Origin: Oryzias latipes
Lineage: Eukaryota; Chordata; Actinopteri; Beloniformes; Adrianichthyidae
Direction: 5' to 3'
Length of the DNA stretch: 64,000 nucleotides
Assembly: GCF_002234675.1 (NCBI RefSeq)
Contig: NC_019864.2
Location: forward strand, 13,533,582 to 13,597,581
The first letter of the stretch is position 1; the number at the start of each line of letters is the position of its first letter. Position numbers and translations under genes: made by a program. Positions 12,057-26,400 of the stretch are shown in pieces. The notes beneath the pieces were generated by a model, which worked only from the letters and a program-made list of their open reading frames with translations, did no database searches and was not told the DNA's origin.

Positions 12057-12340
12057 ACTGTATATGAGAGCTGGACCGAGTGAGTGTGACGTCACCCATA
12101 GAAAACAGCTTACTTCCAGGTCCAACAAAATGAAATCAATTTAGTCGCCTTTTTTTTAATGATAAAGATGCCACCATGATGGAGCCAAATAACTTTAGTG
12201 AGCAGTGATTGGTCCAAGTCATTGTTTTTGTGGCAACCAGTCTCACCAATCAGGAGTGAGCTTGTTGCAGGCTACACCCCTACCACTTGAAACAGGGGTA
12301 CATAAAAACTGTCAGTCAAATGTTTCAAATTTCGACAATT
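12057..12340. repeat. unclassified fish dispersed repeat
   Basis: Block containing gtgacgtcacccatagaaaa, gatgccaccatgatggagcc and gagcttgttgcaggctac. I recognise these as recurring in teleost introns and spacers. Only one copy is in the window, so the call rests on memory of the motif. Confidence 0.4.
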
Positions 12341-13138
12341 GGCCGCATCTTTTTACTGAGGCATCTGACTGACCAGGTTATCATTCAAATAACTTGCACT
12401 ACAGAAAAAATATCATGAAATCATGTTATGTTAACATGTTAATATCATGTTATTCTGACAAATATAATGACAGAGTAAAAGCTGTTTATTTCTCTGTAGA
12501 AGTTTAGGGGTTTTTGGCCCATTGAAACCAGCACAGTACTTCCCCTTTTGGAATACAAGAGGGAGAAGTCACTCAGTTTTGTTCTTTTATATAGCCATTC
12601 TGTGAACTCTGACTTTCCACATGACAGCTGAAATAGGTTCCTTGTATCCAGACTGTAGTAGATATAGATGAGGATTTGTTTTTCCAATCTGTAGGACATG
12701 GTGTTAACCTGCTTGAAGTAGGCTATGAACAAAAATGTTGCTTGTGCTTGTTTAAAATTCTTGTCCAAATTCTGAAGGTGAATTCACCGGCTGCGGCAAC
12801 TTGCATTCAAGCAGCCACTTTCAATAAAAAGTTGACATAAACACCCATAAACCCAGGTTAGATGGAGAAAGCTGATTCGCTGTGGCAAACCCTGAAGTAA
12901 AAAGCCGAAAACAAAAAAGAAGATGTTGCATTTGTGAAGTACAACCAGTAAATTATTCCTTTTCATTGAGTCTGCTTCATAAATATCCAGGCAAGTTAAT
13001 GTGGATCCAATGGATAACACTGTGTCTGTGCAGTAATTGTTTTTCTTTGTGTGCAAAACACATAGTTTACATGTAATAAATGTAATCAGGTGGTAAACAA
13101 ATAAGCAAAAGGTTGTAAAGGTTTAATCATATGGGTTG

Positions 13139-13583
13139 TGTCCAAATTTCCTTCACTACTAGTACATTTACCATTCCGTCTGAATTTACATTTCCAAAAT
13201 CCAGTTCTCTAATAAATTTCCTACAAGTTTCTACAAAAACCATCAATGCTCACTAGATTAGTGAACATTGACTACAATCAAATCTGTTTATATTTTTTTT
13301 CATGTTTTAAAAATATAGGCTATTTAAAACTGTTTTTTATTACCTAGATTAGTGTAAAGTTTTCTTCATCAGAAGACAGTGGTTTCATAAATAGTCTTTG
13401 TAAAATGTTTGATTTTATTACTTTTTCACTTCGGGAAGTGGTGACATCAAATTTGAAGTTAAAAAAAGTAGTGAGCATGTCGTCCAAATTGCTTATAAGA
13501 TCCAGGGCACTGGATTGTTTTTTGTAGTTACAGAGTACAAAATCTGTAACTACAAGATCTGTTACAGAGTAGGAATTTGGACA
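13139..13583. mobile_element. MITE family C, full copy
   Basis: A 445-bp element with inverted ends TGTCCAAATTTCC (13139) and GGAATTTGGACA (to 13583). The interior shares atgctcactagattagtgaa, cagtggtttcataaata and tctttgtaaaatgtt with a partial copy at 53700-53960. Non-coding; superfamily unclear. Confidence 0.65.
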
Positions 13584-14441
13584 TAGCCATGGAAAATACA
13601 AGATTTGTTTTGACGCTTACAGCTTTCCATACATCCTGGAAGGGTTGGTGAACAACTGGACTAGACTAGGATATCTAAAAAGTGTTTTCCTGCTTTAAGT
13701 TTAAATTTAAAATCCAACCAACAAGTTTAGGGTCTGTCATAGACGCTTGTCTAGAAGGTTTCCAATGTTTTTTAAAGTATGAATAAGAAGTTCAAAAGTT
13801 TTAATTCCATATATGCAAGACTTTCTTTTTGATGGCAAGGGCTTTCCATAGGTCCAACAAAGTTACAGTTCGAAACCAGCAAGTTTTAACCTTTTGTTTC
13901 CTAAAGACTACTTTTTAATCCTTCCAATAAGTTAGCGTCGTGTCAACATTTGCGTGTTTTCTTAGTTCATTTTTTTCTTATCTCCACGGAAAGGTCGAGA
14001 AGCGGCGTAGAGACGTGTGTCGCAACAACGAGCTAGCTTTGTCAACTGTTGCTTCACACACCAGTTTGCCGTGGACTTTCAAGATGGATGCCCACCCGAG
14101 ATAGGTTTCTGTTTCTTTTTCGGATCCTAAAGCGAAATGTGTCGCACCTGCGCTTGAGGAAGCACACGAGGAGAACAGGAAAGCCTTTTAAAAACCAAAC
14201 CTTCGTGTTGACGGAGACTAAAAAGTTACGTTAAAGAAGTTTGGACTGCGAGGTGCTTCTTCTTAACTTCCTGGTTTCTTGTGTATGATTATGCCCGTTA
14301 AGTGTTGGAAACGCTGCGGGGACTCAGAGATTTTTATCATTTAAAGGACACATGGCATGTAACAAGGCGGCTAGAACGTTTAAACCGAGAGCAAATTGTT
14401 TTCTTCAAGGAGGAATGAGGGAAAGGCAGGTTTCCTGAGCG

Positions 14442-17400
14442 ATGGAAAGTGGAAAAGTTGGTGCCTCGTGGAAAGGTAACTCTTCTGGTCACACATGGTG
14501 CCATAACACGTATCAGTGTATTTTACTTTTAATGTAAAGGAACCATTTAGCTAAGTGTGTATTTGGTTAAACAGTTTGGAAAAATTAATTCTCAGCTTTC
14601 TCTCCTCCCCCCACTTCTGGTTTTTCCACCCTTGAGTTGGAGACAGCTGTACTTTTCCAGTACCAAAATGTGGTTTTCCTTCTTTTTTTTTTAAGGTGTT
14701 TTAATACCCGTGTCAGAATCTGCGGACATATTTCGGAATACCATCTTGACTGCTCTACAAAGTGCACACCTGTATGAAGAGTCAAAGCAGTTCTTCAGAT
14801 ACAAATCTGCAGTTCTAGTAAAGAATCCTGCATTGGAAGAAAAGGTCAGCCCCTATTTTCTGCATACACGCTTAAAGTAGGAACCCTAAACTGTGTGCAA
14901 AGTTGTACCACACTAATCTGTGAACAAGGTGCTGCTAAACAAAAGTTTAGATGTGAAATTTGATACGAGTTCAGCTTTCAGAGTGATTTCTGTACTTTGC
15001 CTTTCAGTACAATGCCTTCCGAACAAACAGGAAAAATGCAGGATACACAGAGGACGAGCTCAAAGAATCATATGGATTTCTGCTTTTCGACGATGCCAGC
15101 AAGGTACAGGCGTATTGACATAGGAGGAACATTCTCAGTCGAGTCTGTTCAAAGTTGCTGACTTTATCGTTTGCTTTAAGGCTAATGCACTCGGAGAAAC
15201 TGGTGTGCTCACTGGAAACAGCTCATGCTCAATTCTAGGAGATCCATCGAAGGGTAAATAAGCTCCCACTTCCCCCACAAGTACATAACAAAAGCTACCT
15301 TTGATCGGCACAAACAGACAAAAGACACTAGATCTACTTACGGTTTCTTGCTGCAAAAAGATTCAACAAAGTTTAGGATCCACATGTGGAAAACGTGTAT
15401 TGAAGACGAAACAAAATAAACGTGCTCTGTGGGAAGAGCTGTAGAGCCTTTTGAAAATGAAAGCAAAGTATAAGAACCTTAACTATACAAGTGAAAGTGG
15501 AAGAGGTTTACTTAAATTTTGAAACGGAAAGTGCAACTTGAAGCGAGCAGGCATGCGGAATAGAAACAAAACTCTTTTCTTATCTACTGAGCTGCAGACA
15601 GCTTTTTCTAGGTACTTGGATAGTTTAAAAAAACCTAATTGTTTAAAATCACAAATAGTCAGAATGCTGTCAAATACACCAGGCAAAAATATTGTTTTGT
15701 AGTTTTGAAGTATTTTATAACGAGGTATAAAAAGCCAAAGTAGTACATGCTAAGTCACTAAATGTACAAATCAGTTTCACTTCACATCAATTTCTCCTTT
15801 GGTTTTCTGTACATGTGACATTTAGAAGCTTTTTATTTAAAAAAAAAAAACCTGATTTAAAAAAGGATTTGGTTAATTTAACAGGAGTTATGTCTTCATA
15901 CTGCTGGTGCAGGATTTGGGGAAAAAAAACAAAACCTGTAAAACTCGTTTTCTGCAATGCAGTTTCTCCCCTTGAGTCGGATTTCTGACTTAACCTTTTT
16001 TCATGGAATAACTTTCCTTTAATTTACCAAATGGATAAATGTTGTTTTTCACATTTGTTTGTAATTTACAAATGCATATTTATTATAGTTTTTTTTTTTT
16101 CAAAGGTCGTAACTATTCCACTCAGAAAAGCAGTTGCCTACTTTTTTTATATGTAAAATTACATCATTAGGATTTTATTTTAGGACAGTCAACTTTTTCA
16201 AGCTTATGAAACATTACGAAAGACTGTTCTGAAGGGAAGCAGTGCATTTTTTTTCTTCTTTACAACATGAGGCGTGTCTTTGCCTGACCATGGCGCTGTT
16301 GTTTTTCAAGGTGTGGCAGGCCTGAGGTGTGTTGGTTTTCTGAGAAACAAAACACTTAGAAACACATGAAAAATTTAATCCAACCACTTGGATTCTTTTT
16401 ACTTTTGATTCTTCTAAAAAAAAAACAGCCATCTATTTGTATTTAAGTTTACAAGTAATAAGCTTTTAAGTAAAAACTTTCCCTTTTGATAGGTATTTAC
16501 ATCTCGATGTACTCCGACTGTTTGGATCAAAATCGCTGGTATCATGGGAAATCTGGATACATCGCCATCATCAGGTTGACAAAGGTACTGGCAGTAAAAT
16601 TTTGAATTATCAATGAAATAGTTCTTTGACACTGGCATCACCCAAAAAAATGTCTCATTTTATAACAGGGAAAACAAAAAAAGGTTTTAGAAAACTACAC
16701 GGAGAGGTTTACAGAACCAACGGTGGGGTTTGACTGCCACGTCTCAGATCAATTGGCTTCTGTGTCTGCTAAAACCAGTTCGTTTCTTGCCTTTGAGAGA
16801 ACTCAGGTATGTGTTGTCCTGTGTGTTTTGCCACTGGGTTTCAAAGTAAAAGACTTAAACAAAACCTGAAATTTTCAATCTTTACTTTTCAGTATTATAT
16901 GTATGAGCTTTTAGACGACACAAGCAATAGAACTGGGGTGTCGCCTGCCGCTTCCTGTCCATTTGCCATTGTATCATTCTCATACAATGATACCAAAGCA
17001 ACACCATTTGTTCAACAAGAGAGAAGGTTCTTTTCATTTTTTACTTTTAGGTTTAGTCATATTTCTGATCAAAACCATTTGACATTTTTCATTTATTTGT
17101 TTTTTTTTTTCTTTTTCAGTGAACCAAAAAACCAGGGTAAGTTTCATGAGTTCTCATAATTACACAAAAAACTCCTTATCAATATTAAAATTACCAGTTT
17201 AATTAGTGTCTATTGGTAAAAATACAAAAGTCTTTTAAATCCTGCTCTGAAGCTTTAAGCCTTTAAAAGGTTGAACTGTGGTCCCTTGCTATAACCAACA
17301 CTTTTTATGGTCTCACTGATTTTTTTACAGTGCAATTATTGTTCTTTTTACAGTGCACTGTGTTCTTCATCTTGATTGCATATAGACCATTGTCAATCAA

Positions 17401-20400
17401 CCTGCTCCATGCCGGGTCTCCTGTACAGTACAGAATGCGTCCGTTTTCCAACTTGACATAAATCTTCATCGCAATCAGATCTTTTTTTTTTCAATGAAAT
17501 CGTTTTTTTCGATGAAATCTAGTGTTAGAGACAGTTTGAAACTTTAATTGCGTTTCATTGCTTTACCTCCAGTGTTGTCAGAGTTTGGAAATATAGGGAT
17601 TAATCAAGCAACTTGTAATCATTTGCACTGTTGTACATTTTTAGTTTGTCATTATGTTCCTTGGAGAGGAAAGCTTCAAATTGGAAGCAAATTCTACAAC
17701 GTTGAGCTGAGGTTGGCTGCAAGGGCTTTGCTTCCCACCACATTGTAAGTCTAATGTACCTAAACAGGCACAGTACTTTTTTGACACATGCATTGCTAAA
17801 GAAAAAAAAAGTTCAACCTGTTTGTTTTTTTTCTTGTGCTTTCCAAGGCCACCAGTGGTGAAAGTTGACCTCGCTTCTATGTCAGATGTGCAACGTCTGC
17901 TGCCAAGAGCTGTTTTTGAAACCCCCTTCACCGATGAAGGTGTGCTTTTTAAAATTGCACAGTCAACAAAATATGGATTTGATATTTCAACTGCTTGACA
18001 TGTGTGTTGTCTTTTTCAGTTTTTTTTGACAACCTTTACTGCACTTTATGTGAGCTCATGCTCTCCGGAGAAGAAGACAGTAGCTCATTTGATCAACTTC
18101 TGTTGGAGATAAAGGAGCGAGATCTTGTGAGTAGAGTTTATTTGGTACTTTAAATAAGAACAACCTTATAACAACCAGAATCCTTGGAAATCTCGTTTAT
18201 ACTATAATAAAATGGAAATTAATTGATGAATCAAGATTGAACAGCTTGAACTAAAGAAAAATTAGTCCTAAAAGATTCAAGATTTGTTCATTGTCATTTC
18301 ACCCATGATATTTGCAGAGGAATAGACAGGTGACGCTAGATGTTGTTCCTCATTAGTATGACAGTGCAAAGGAAAAAATTAAACAATGATCTTGAGCACA
18401 ATGGAAACCATCATTAAGTTATTAAAATTAAAAATTCACAATGTTATGTTTTTTATGACCAACACCAAAATATACATTTTTGACAGGCTTTCACGATTCC
18501 ATTAAAAGAAAAGGGATTTCTTATCCTGTTGCATTCGTCCCACTTCCTAAGATATGATGGTAAGTTCCACAATAAATACAGAAAATCCAGTTTTTCCACT
18601 GCATGACCAAAGTGTTAAAGTCACACTGATGTTTTTCCTTTTCTTTCTTCTCACGCCCCTCTAGATACCGAGTTCACTACAGCTGGGCTACTGCATGGCA
18701 TTTTTGTGTTTCCAGATTCTTCAGCTATAAGACCAGGTGAAGATAATGATAGATTTTCTTTTTCTCATTTAACTATAACCAATCTGGTAAATCCTTGATT
18801 CCCAAGAGAAATTCATTTGTGGTTACAGACAGAAAACAGTCTCTGAATGAATTCAACTCAGTGTAAGAAAAAAGTTATGACTCCCTAGTTTGAGCCACAA
18901 TACACAGTATAGGATAAAGTTAAACAAGCTTTGTGATAAATCTTGTTTAAAGTTGTTCTTCTCTTGATATGCAATGTTGTCTTTTTAAAATAAGATATGT
19001 TGAATATGTATTTTCCTTGTTTTTGTTACAGACACAAAACCTGTTAAAAAAGGGCCAGAAGTGTCATCAGATATCCTTCAGATTCTGCCTGTCCTGAGTT
19101 ATGCCGAGAGTGAACTTGAAAAAACCCCCATGGACCAAGACCAAAAGCCGTGTGAAGTCTTGTTGGAGCACATGCAGAGTTATGCCACACTAATAAATCC
19201 AGGACTGGCAACAAGCCCCTCAAGGGATGTCAGCATATTTCCAGACCAGTATGATGTTGCTGAAGCCCATAGGCACATTTATTCTAAACCTGAATGGACT
19301 TGTCATGGGTGGCAGAGCTTGTCATCGTACATGAGCAAGCCAGAAACATTTCAACTCCCGTTAGCCACAGTATTAGAAATCCTGGCAGCAAGACAAGCAG
19401 ATCAAAGAGAAGACCTTGATGATGATGTGTACATTTGTTTGTCTTCACCTGAGGAGACGCAAGCCCACCATCTTGACTTGGTTGTAGAAGATGACTTAAT
19501 ACACCAGCAGTCTACTGTCAGTATTGAGAAGTCTTTGGACATTGGTGTGCCAAATACTGAGACACATCTGGAAATTACAACTATGCCTGAGACTATTTCA
19601 CAAGCTGATGTTACAAAAGACATTACAAGTTACAAAGGCTTAACTGAACTGAAACAAGTTAATTTTGGAGGAAGTCTTTGTCCAACTTTGGAAGACCTTC
19701 CTGCCGAACTCATCGTTAGCATCACCTCTGCTGAGCAAAGTATGAGTCCTAAACCAGCTACTAATTCCAACAACTTTCAGTTTTCTGGTTTCTCTACTGG
19801 AGACTCATTTCCAACAGTGGAAGAAAAGCCTTTTGGTAAAGAGACAGAAAAAATAACAAAAGTTTTGGACTCCTCTGAGCCTTCAGAAAGAGTTTCTGCT
19901 TCTGCCAATGTGATGGGGACAAAAACCAAACGGCGCAGAGGGTTTATCAAAGCACTGCAGAACATTTCCAAACCTTGTGATGACACCTATGATTTACCTG
20001 TTGGTGTAACACCAATGGAAGTTGAGGGTTTAAACTACAGGATGGAGGAACACACTAAGGAGATGGATCACCCACCGTTGCGTGAGTCCTCCAAAAGAAA
20101 TTGGAGGAAATTTCACAAACGTAAGCGAATATTTGGAAAACTAAAAAAGAAAAAAGCGAGACCTGCCACTGAACAAAGAACAGACTCTGGAAAGCTGAAC
20201 TTGGACGGAACAATTTTTATGGAAAGTGAACCTTTCTCTCTAAAAAGGAAAACTGAGCGGGGGGACCTCAAGCCAATCATCAGTATCTGTGGGAGAATTT
20301 TGGTACCTCACGGTTCAGGACAAGTCGATGATCTATTTAGGTCTTTTAATGTCAAACCTCAGCTTGCCAAAGGGGAGAACTGTCCTGACAACGTGCTACA

Positions 20401-23400
20401 TGGGGGCACTCTGAAAACTCCCAACACAGTTGAAAAAGCGCAAGACTCTGACATTGCTTCATTGATGGCAGTAGAGGAAACCAAAACCACAAAATCCATT
20501 CCTGGGGAGAACCATCATCTTTCTGCTGATTCAAGTCTGGAACAGAGTCATTGGGAAGATATAGTGGCTTTGACTTCAAACACTAATGAAACTTCTTTAG
20601 AGAATGATGACACCAACACTCCTTTACAGGACACAACACAGGAAAAAAAAATGGAAACATTGTCTCCTACAAAGATAAAAGAAGGTAAAGTACTAGGCAA
20701 ACCAAAAACGGTTATTTCAAAAAGAAAGCCCAAAATTGGTCTGCTTGAGACATCCAAGAAGATGGAAAGCACAGCCCAGGATACCGAACCCTGTGTCAAG
20801 AAGGCAAAAGTACTTTCTGAAGAAACGAAATGTGAAAACGCATCAACACAGGAGACAAAGGATGGGGTTGCTGACATTGAAAAGATGCCGTCATTGGACC
20901 CTAGCTTTGCTTTTGCCCTGGGACTGACCCAGAAAAGCAGTCTCAATGAGGGTTTGAGTATGCCGGACCAGGAACCTCAGCAAAGAAAAGGTCTAAATGA
21001 TGACAAAGAAAGAACCTCGCTAGAAGTCACAAATACCCTCCCAATAACATTAACACGGAGGCACAGGATTAAAAGGCTCAAAAAGCACGAAGGTATCACT
21101 GCAGAAAACGTAAAGGAAAAATGTAAGTAATATTGCAAAATTTTTCAATTTACATTTCTCTGATAGTGATTTGTCTATACTAATGTCGAGTATGATGTTT
21201 AAACTGACCCCTTGCTTGGCCCTTTATTTGCCATAACTGTTGGGGTGCTTTTTGTCTGCTGTTGTTTGAGTCTTTACTCGCTTCAATGTCTGCTTTTGTC
21301 TTGCTTGGGCAGTATTTTGGTTTACTGTTATTGATATATTAGTCCAGCATGTTCCTTTTAAAACAGAAACATGTAATACATATTGGTAAAAAGTCCCTAA
21401 AGCCCTTTTTAAGACATGAACTGCTTTCTGTGAGAGAGTTCATGCCCTGAGAAGGACCAACTCCATTTTCTTTTCTTAAACTTTGAGTGTCTTGTTATTT
21501 AACTTGGTAACTCAACACATGTAGAACTGCACAATAAGTCAAATTACCCAAGTTCCATTAATATCCAAAAAAAACTATTAATCTTCTTGTTTATAGCTGC
21601 ACATAATTTACCTTTATAAATATTACCGCACAGTAGAGTCATTGTTGGTCATGATTGTATATTAAATCAACAAAAATGTTAAAAAGCATTTGAGGTTCCT
21701 CTACATTGTTTGACCCCTATGTGTGACATCTGGTCCTAATGGAAACTGAGGGTATCGTATTTTTTGGCCCATAAATCACACTGCATTGTAAGACGCAATT
21801 CCAATGAAAGGAGAATGAGTGGTCTTTTTTCATACATAAAAGGTGATTGATCAAAGAGCACATTAGGAAAAACAAAACACTCCTATGTATTATAACTACA
21901 CTACTCAGAAGGCCTAGAGGTGCCAAGAGACAGGCAATTGGTCAGAGGGGTTGACGGGAAGTTTTTCTAGCGAACTGTTATTGTGCGCCTCTTTTTTCTG
22001 GAAAAAGCAGCCTTAGCAAAGAATGCAACATGACAGATAAGTCCAACTTCATCCACAGTAACACAAGATTGTTTAGTTGCAACACAAACACAACAATGCA
22101 CTCACTTTTTCAGTTTATGTTGAAGAACAGTAAATATCACTCTGCCAGGCTCCTGACTACGGTAGCTGTAATGCTCCGACAATCCATCAAGCAGTGCGGT
22201 TTCGTAATTTACAGAAATTCTACTAAAATACATTATTGAGTACAGTGTATCATAGAAAATTAGTTTGAGGTCAGTAAACACACCAAAATTTCATACATAA
22301 GGCACAGTCAATTTTTGAGATAATTCTAAGTTTGTATGTGTGCTTTGTGGTAAAAGAAAGTTTCTTTAGGTGTAGCAACTTTTTTGTCGCATATAATCTT
22401 TGAAAACGAAATAGTTGCTGCTCACAGCCCTGTCATGTGTTATTTGACAATAATTTTTGGATCTCATTGGATTCTGAAGTGATCTTGAAGTGGGAATGGC
22501 ACATTTACTGGAGTTTTATGATTCACATTCACAGAATGTTAAGCCAAAAACCTAAACACTAGAAGTTTCCCCCTAGGGGCCGCCTGCTTGTCATTCAAAA
22601 TAGTTATTAGCTCTGGTAAAACCAAAACATCTGAAGCAAAAAAACTCAGTTGCCCACAGTTGTCTTGAATGGTTATAAGCAAAAAAAAACATGAAAAATT
22701 TCCTTGAAACCAGACTAAATGCATTTATATTAAAGGAGAATCTGGCTGTTAACATGGGGAAAAAATAGAAATTGCTCCTTTTTGCAACCAACCTCTAGTG
22801 TTTATTTTAATTTAAATTGATTTTTTTATGCAGTTGCTGCATTTGGTATTTGCCAGGTTTGCATCACATTTGGGAACACTTGGTGAAAGCTCATAGAATG
22901 TTGTATTAAAATTTTATAATGGGTTGTGTTTTGCATCTGAGAAGGGCTACATGTATACAAAATCATTTTATATGTGCTTTCAGTGTGCCATGTTGTATCT
23001 TCATGCAGTTTCTCTTTTTTTTCCCCCCTTCTGTTTTGTTTTTACAGGGTGGCTGCATTTTCAAACTCCATCTTTTCAAACTCCAGCTTTTAGTGACAAA
23101 GTCGAAAAGAATGACTGTATTAGAGATATGTCTGTCAGGAAGACTGTTGAGAAAAACATGAACAGTTCTTGCTCATCTACAGATGCTTTGAACTTGCTTG
23201 CTGACTTGGCTCTCAGTAATGACCAGGTTCCACCACAACCAAATCCATCAGTTGAGAGAGAACCTGAGAGGTGTAACCTTGCAAAAAGTCTTACAAGTTC
23301 TGAACAACAGTCAGTTCTTCACGCTCTGCTTAAAAACCCTGCTGTTAGTTCCGAGCAGCCTCTTGAGCCATCTCCTCCAGCCCCTCTTATGAGAGACAAT

Positions 23401-26400
23401 GACTTTGTTGATTTGGTTTTTGCAGAACATGCTTATTCACAGCCCCCATCTTCCTCTCCACTGTTGGGTTTGTCAGGTACACATTTAGGTGTTTCAACCA
23501 GAGTGCTGCAAGATCAAACCAAGCATGCAGATGAAGATAAAACACTAGCCACTTCTGCCATTCCAGAACACAAGCCTTCAGAATACCTGCTCACAGGTAC
23601 ACAGGCACAGAGACAAAATTTCAGAAACTCTCGTTCCGTTTCCATAAAGGAAGGATCCATTCAAGTAACGAGGCAATGGCAAGAACACTATGACTTTAAT
23701 CTGGACAGCAAGTTCACAAGTGACCCAAAAATCAGAGTAGTCACCCGAGCTTTACATGGGTATGTACTTTGTCTTACTTTTTATTACAGGTCAAGAAATG
23801 GAAACACTTTTTTTTTGCCATGCAATGTATGTTTGTTCTTATTGTTGCTAATTTTTGTCCATTTTATACCTTTAACAGGCCGTGGAATTCTCCCATTCAG
23901 GACAATAGTGAAGAAGTGCGACTTATCTTTCATATGTGGATAGGCCTGTTTTACAGTCGGACTACAGCCCGGTTTTTTACTGTTGACTCTCCTTTTATGC
24001 TGTCATGTTTCGAGAGTTACTCTTTAAAAGTGGCTAACGAGATTGCATCAAGCCCAGCTAAGCCTGAATCTAAAACCACTTCATCTGCTTCTTTTGTGAA
24101 TTTACACACTTCACACTCTATGGAACCCAAAGCTTTGAATCTCAGGAAAGATGAGAATACCATCTTGAAACCAGAAGCTGAGATCCTTGATTTGTCGGTA
24201 AGAAGCACAAATGCGAAGTCTGGCTTTTCAGAGCCACAAGTTCACAGAAAAGTGAACTCTGTTTCCAATGAAAAGACTGGATCGTCAAACAAAATTAGGA
24301 GGAGGAAGTCATCAGTGAAGTCTCAGGAGTCAAACATATTTAAGGTTTGTATTTCTTCAATATGTTGCATGGAGCGACAACCCCAGGCCGTGAGAGCTAC
24401 TGGGCTTCTTTCATTTTAGACAGTTGACTGCCTGAATCAGATGGGAAACTAATCAAACTGTAAAGACTAAATTGATTGAAGAAGGAATAGGACATGAGTC
24501 TCAATAACCCATAGTTTTTCATCCCTTATCTGAATGTTCTTACTTCTTTAGTTTGTGAACTTAGGTTATTCAAAATCCTAAGTGTATACTTGTGACCATA
24601 GTGGGGTTTTTTTCAAGTGTGCCTCAGCCAAATTGACAAATCAAACCCATTTACATCCAAGGATCTTGCCAGATTCAGCAGTTAATAAGTAGCTGAAATG
24701 CTTATTTTGTGCCCAATTAAACTATAAACTCAACATCAACAGTGAGCTTCTATCATAAAAGTTAGACCATAGTTAAACTAATTCTTAAGATTAGTTTGCA
24801 ACTGGTCAGATGACAAACCAAAGTGCTTGTTTAAAACAAAAACAGAGAGAGAAGCAATATCTTATCTTGAGTTGCTGTTGAGATTTTTTTAAATCCAAAT
24901 TCTTCCCCAAGTATACAACCTAAAAACACTCACCTCTTGGTAAAACAATGCTTACTTGAAAGAAACTCAAACAAGTTTTGTTTTATGAAGGAAAAAAATA
25001 CCTGAAATTGGTATTCATGCTCAGCTTCATCTGGTAAAGCAGAATTGATTTAGGGATAACTCATAAAAAATCTGTTATACCTGTCCTCGTGTCTGTGTGT
25101 AATACCCACCCTGCTCAAACTTATCTGCCTATATTGACTGTTGTCATTAGCTGGCTTCGGAAGAGTTTAATGCTTGATGATTTACTGAAACAGGTGTCAT
25201 CAGCAAGCTATCACAGAAAACACGCTAGCTAGACAGTGCGTGTTGAGTACCAGGGTTGGGAAACCATGTCCAATTGGTATATGTCTACCCAAATGGTGGT
25301 TCTTTGAAATGGCGCGTTACATTCAGAAAACAAAAAAACCATAACCGTTTTAAAATTCTGGAGCTATCAGTGGTGACAGGAAAATGACATGTTTTTTAAA
25401 ATAACATAACATTGTCCATTTACCTAATTAACGTAATTCCAATGTATTCTGGCCCAGAGATAGGCAGCTTAACGCCAAGACTTTAAGTTAGTAAAGTGTT
25501 GAATAATGGTGTACATCTGCTTTTCCGTCAGAATTGACTGGTTGACGTTGATTGAAAAATTACTTTACTACTGTAAAGTATTGCACATGAGTGCCATTTC
25601 TTTTCTCTCAGCTTTAGAATCGTTTGGAATTGCATTGATTGCATAAATGGTTGAGGAGTTACAGTAATTCAAAGAATGTCATTTGGAACTGTGCTAAAAT
25701 GTTGATCAAGATGTAGCTAAGTGTTGAAAATGTTTGAATATTTTTACAATATGCTGCAATTATTGATAATTGTATAAAATGTAAAAATAAAATTTTGTTT
25801 ACCCTTTCTTTTTCAGGTTGAAAAAGAGAGTAAGCAGTTCTCAGAAAACACAAGGGAAGTTGAAAAAACTGAGAAGCCAAAAGAGGTTTGCCTGGATCAC
25901 ACTGTTACATTTTTTGAGAGGAACGGGACGTCTATTTTTCTACAAAAGGATTCTGGAGCAACAACGCAAGCTTTCTCGGAATATGGAGAGGTCAAGGATG
26001 GAAGCTGTGAAGATGGTGCTTGCATGAGAAGTTTTGAGAGTACACAAACTTCAGGGGAGTGCTTGAAGCACAATAAATTGGATTTATCGAATCCTGTTCC
26101 AAACAAAAATGGAGACATTGTTGAAACACAGGATGTGCTTTGTGCGGATGAGCATGACCCACTGGAACTTGTCCTTGTAAAAACCTGCCCAATGACAACT
26201 AATGTGAAGCAGTCTTTACAAACTGAAAACTGTACTGCTTCAGATAAAGAAAATATCGTCTTGGATGCCAATTATTTGGAAGATGACGAGTGGGGTTCAA
26301 GAAAAGGATGCAAGTCAGCCCTGATAAAACAGAGGAATGATCTTAACGAACATGTGCATATGGAAGGAGAGCTTCACGTTAAGGATCACTTGAGAGAAAA

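Larger units (their letters stand above)
11323..14441. other. divergent spacer between asb13 and tasor2
   Basis: About 3.1 kb between two genes that point away from each other. It holds the asb13 5' region (CG-containing sequence to about 11480), a dispersed repeat (12057-12340), a MITE (13139-13583), and the tasor2 5' UTR/promoter, with more CpGs from about 13930 onward. No other coding region is supported. Confidence 0.6.

Noticed and set aside
23769-24419. 216-aa frame as an independent gene
   Set aside because: Its coding part is tasor2 exon 16, and the start is intronic sequence read through in frame. The splice sites at 23877-23878 and 24345 explain it.
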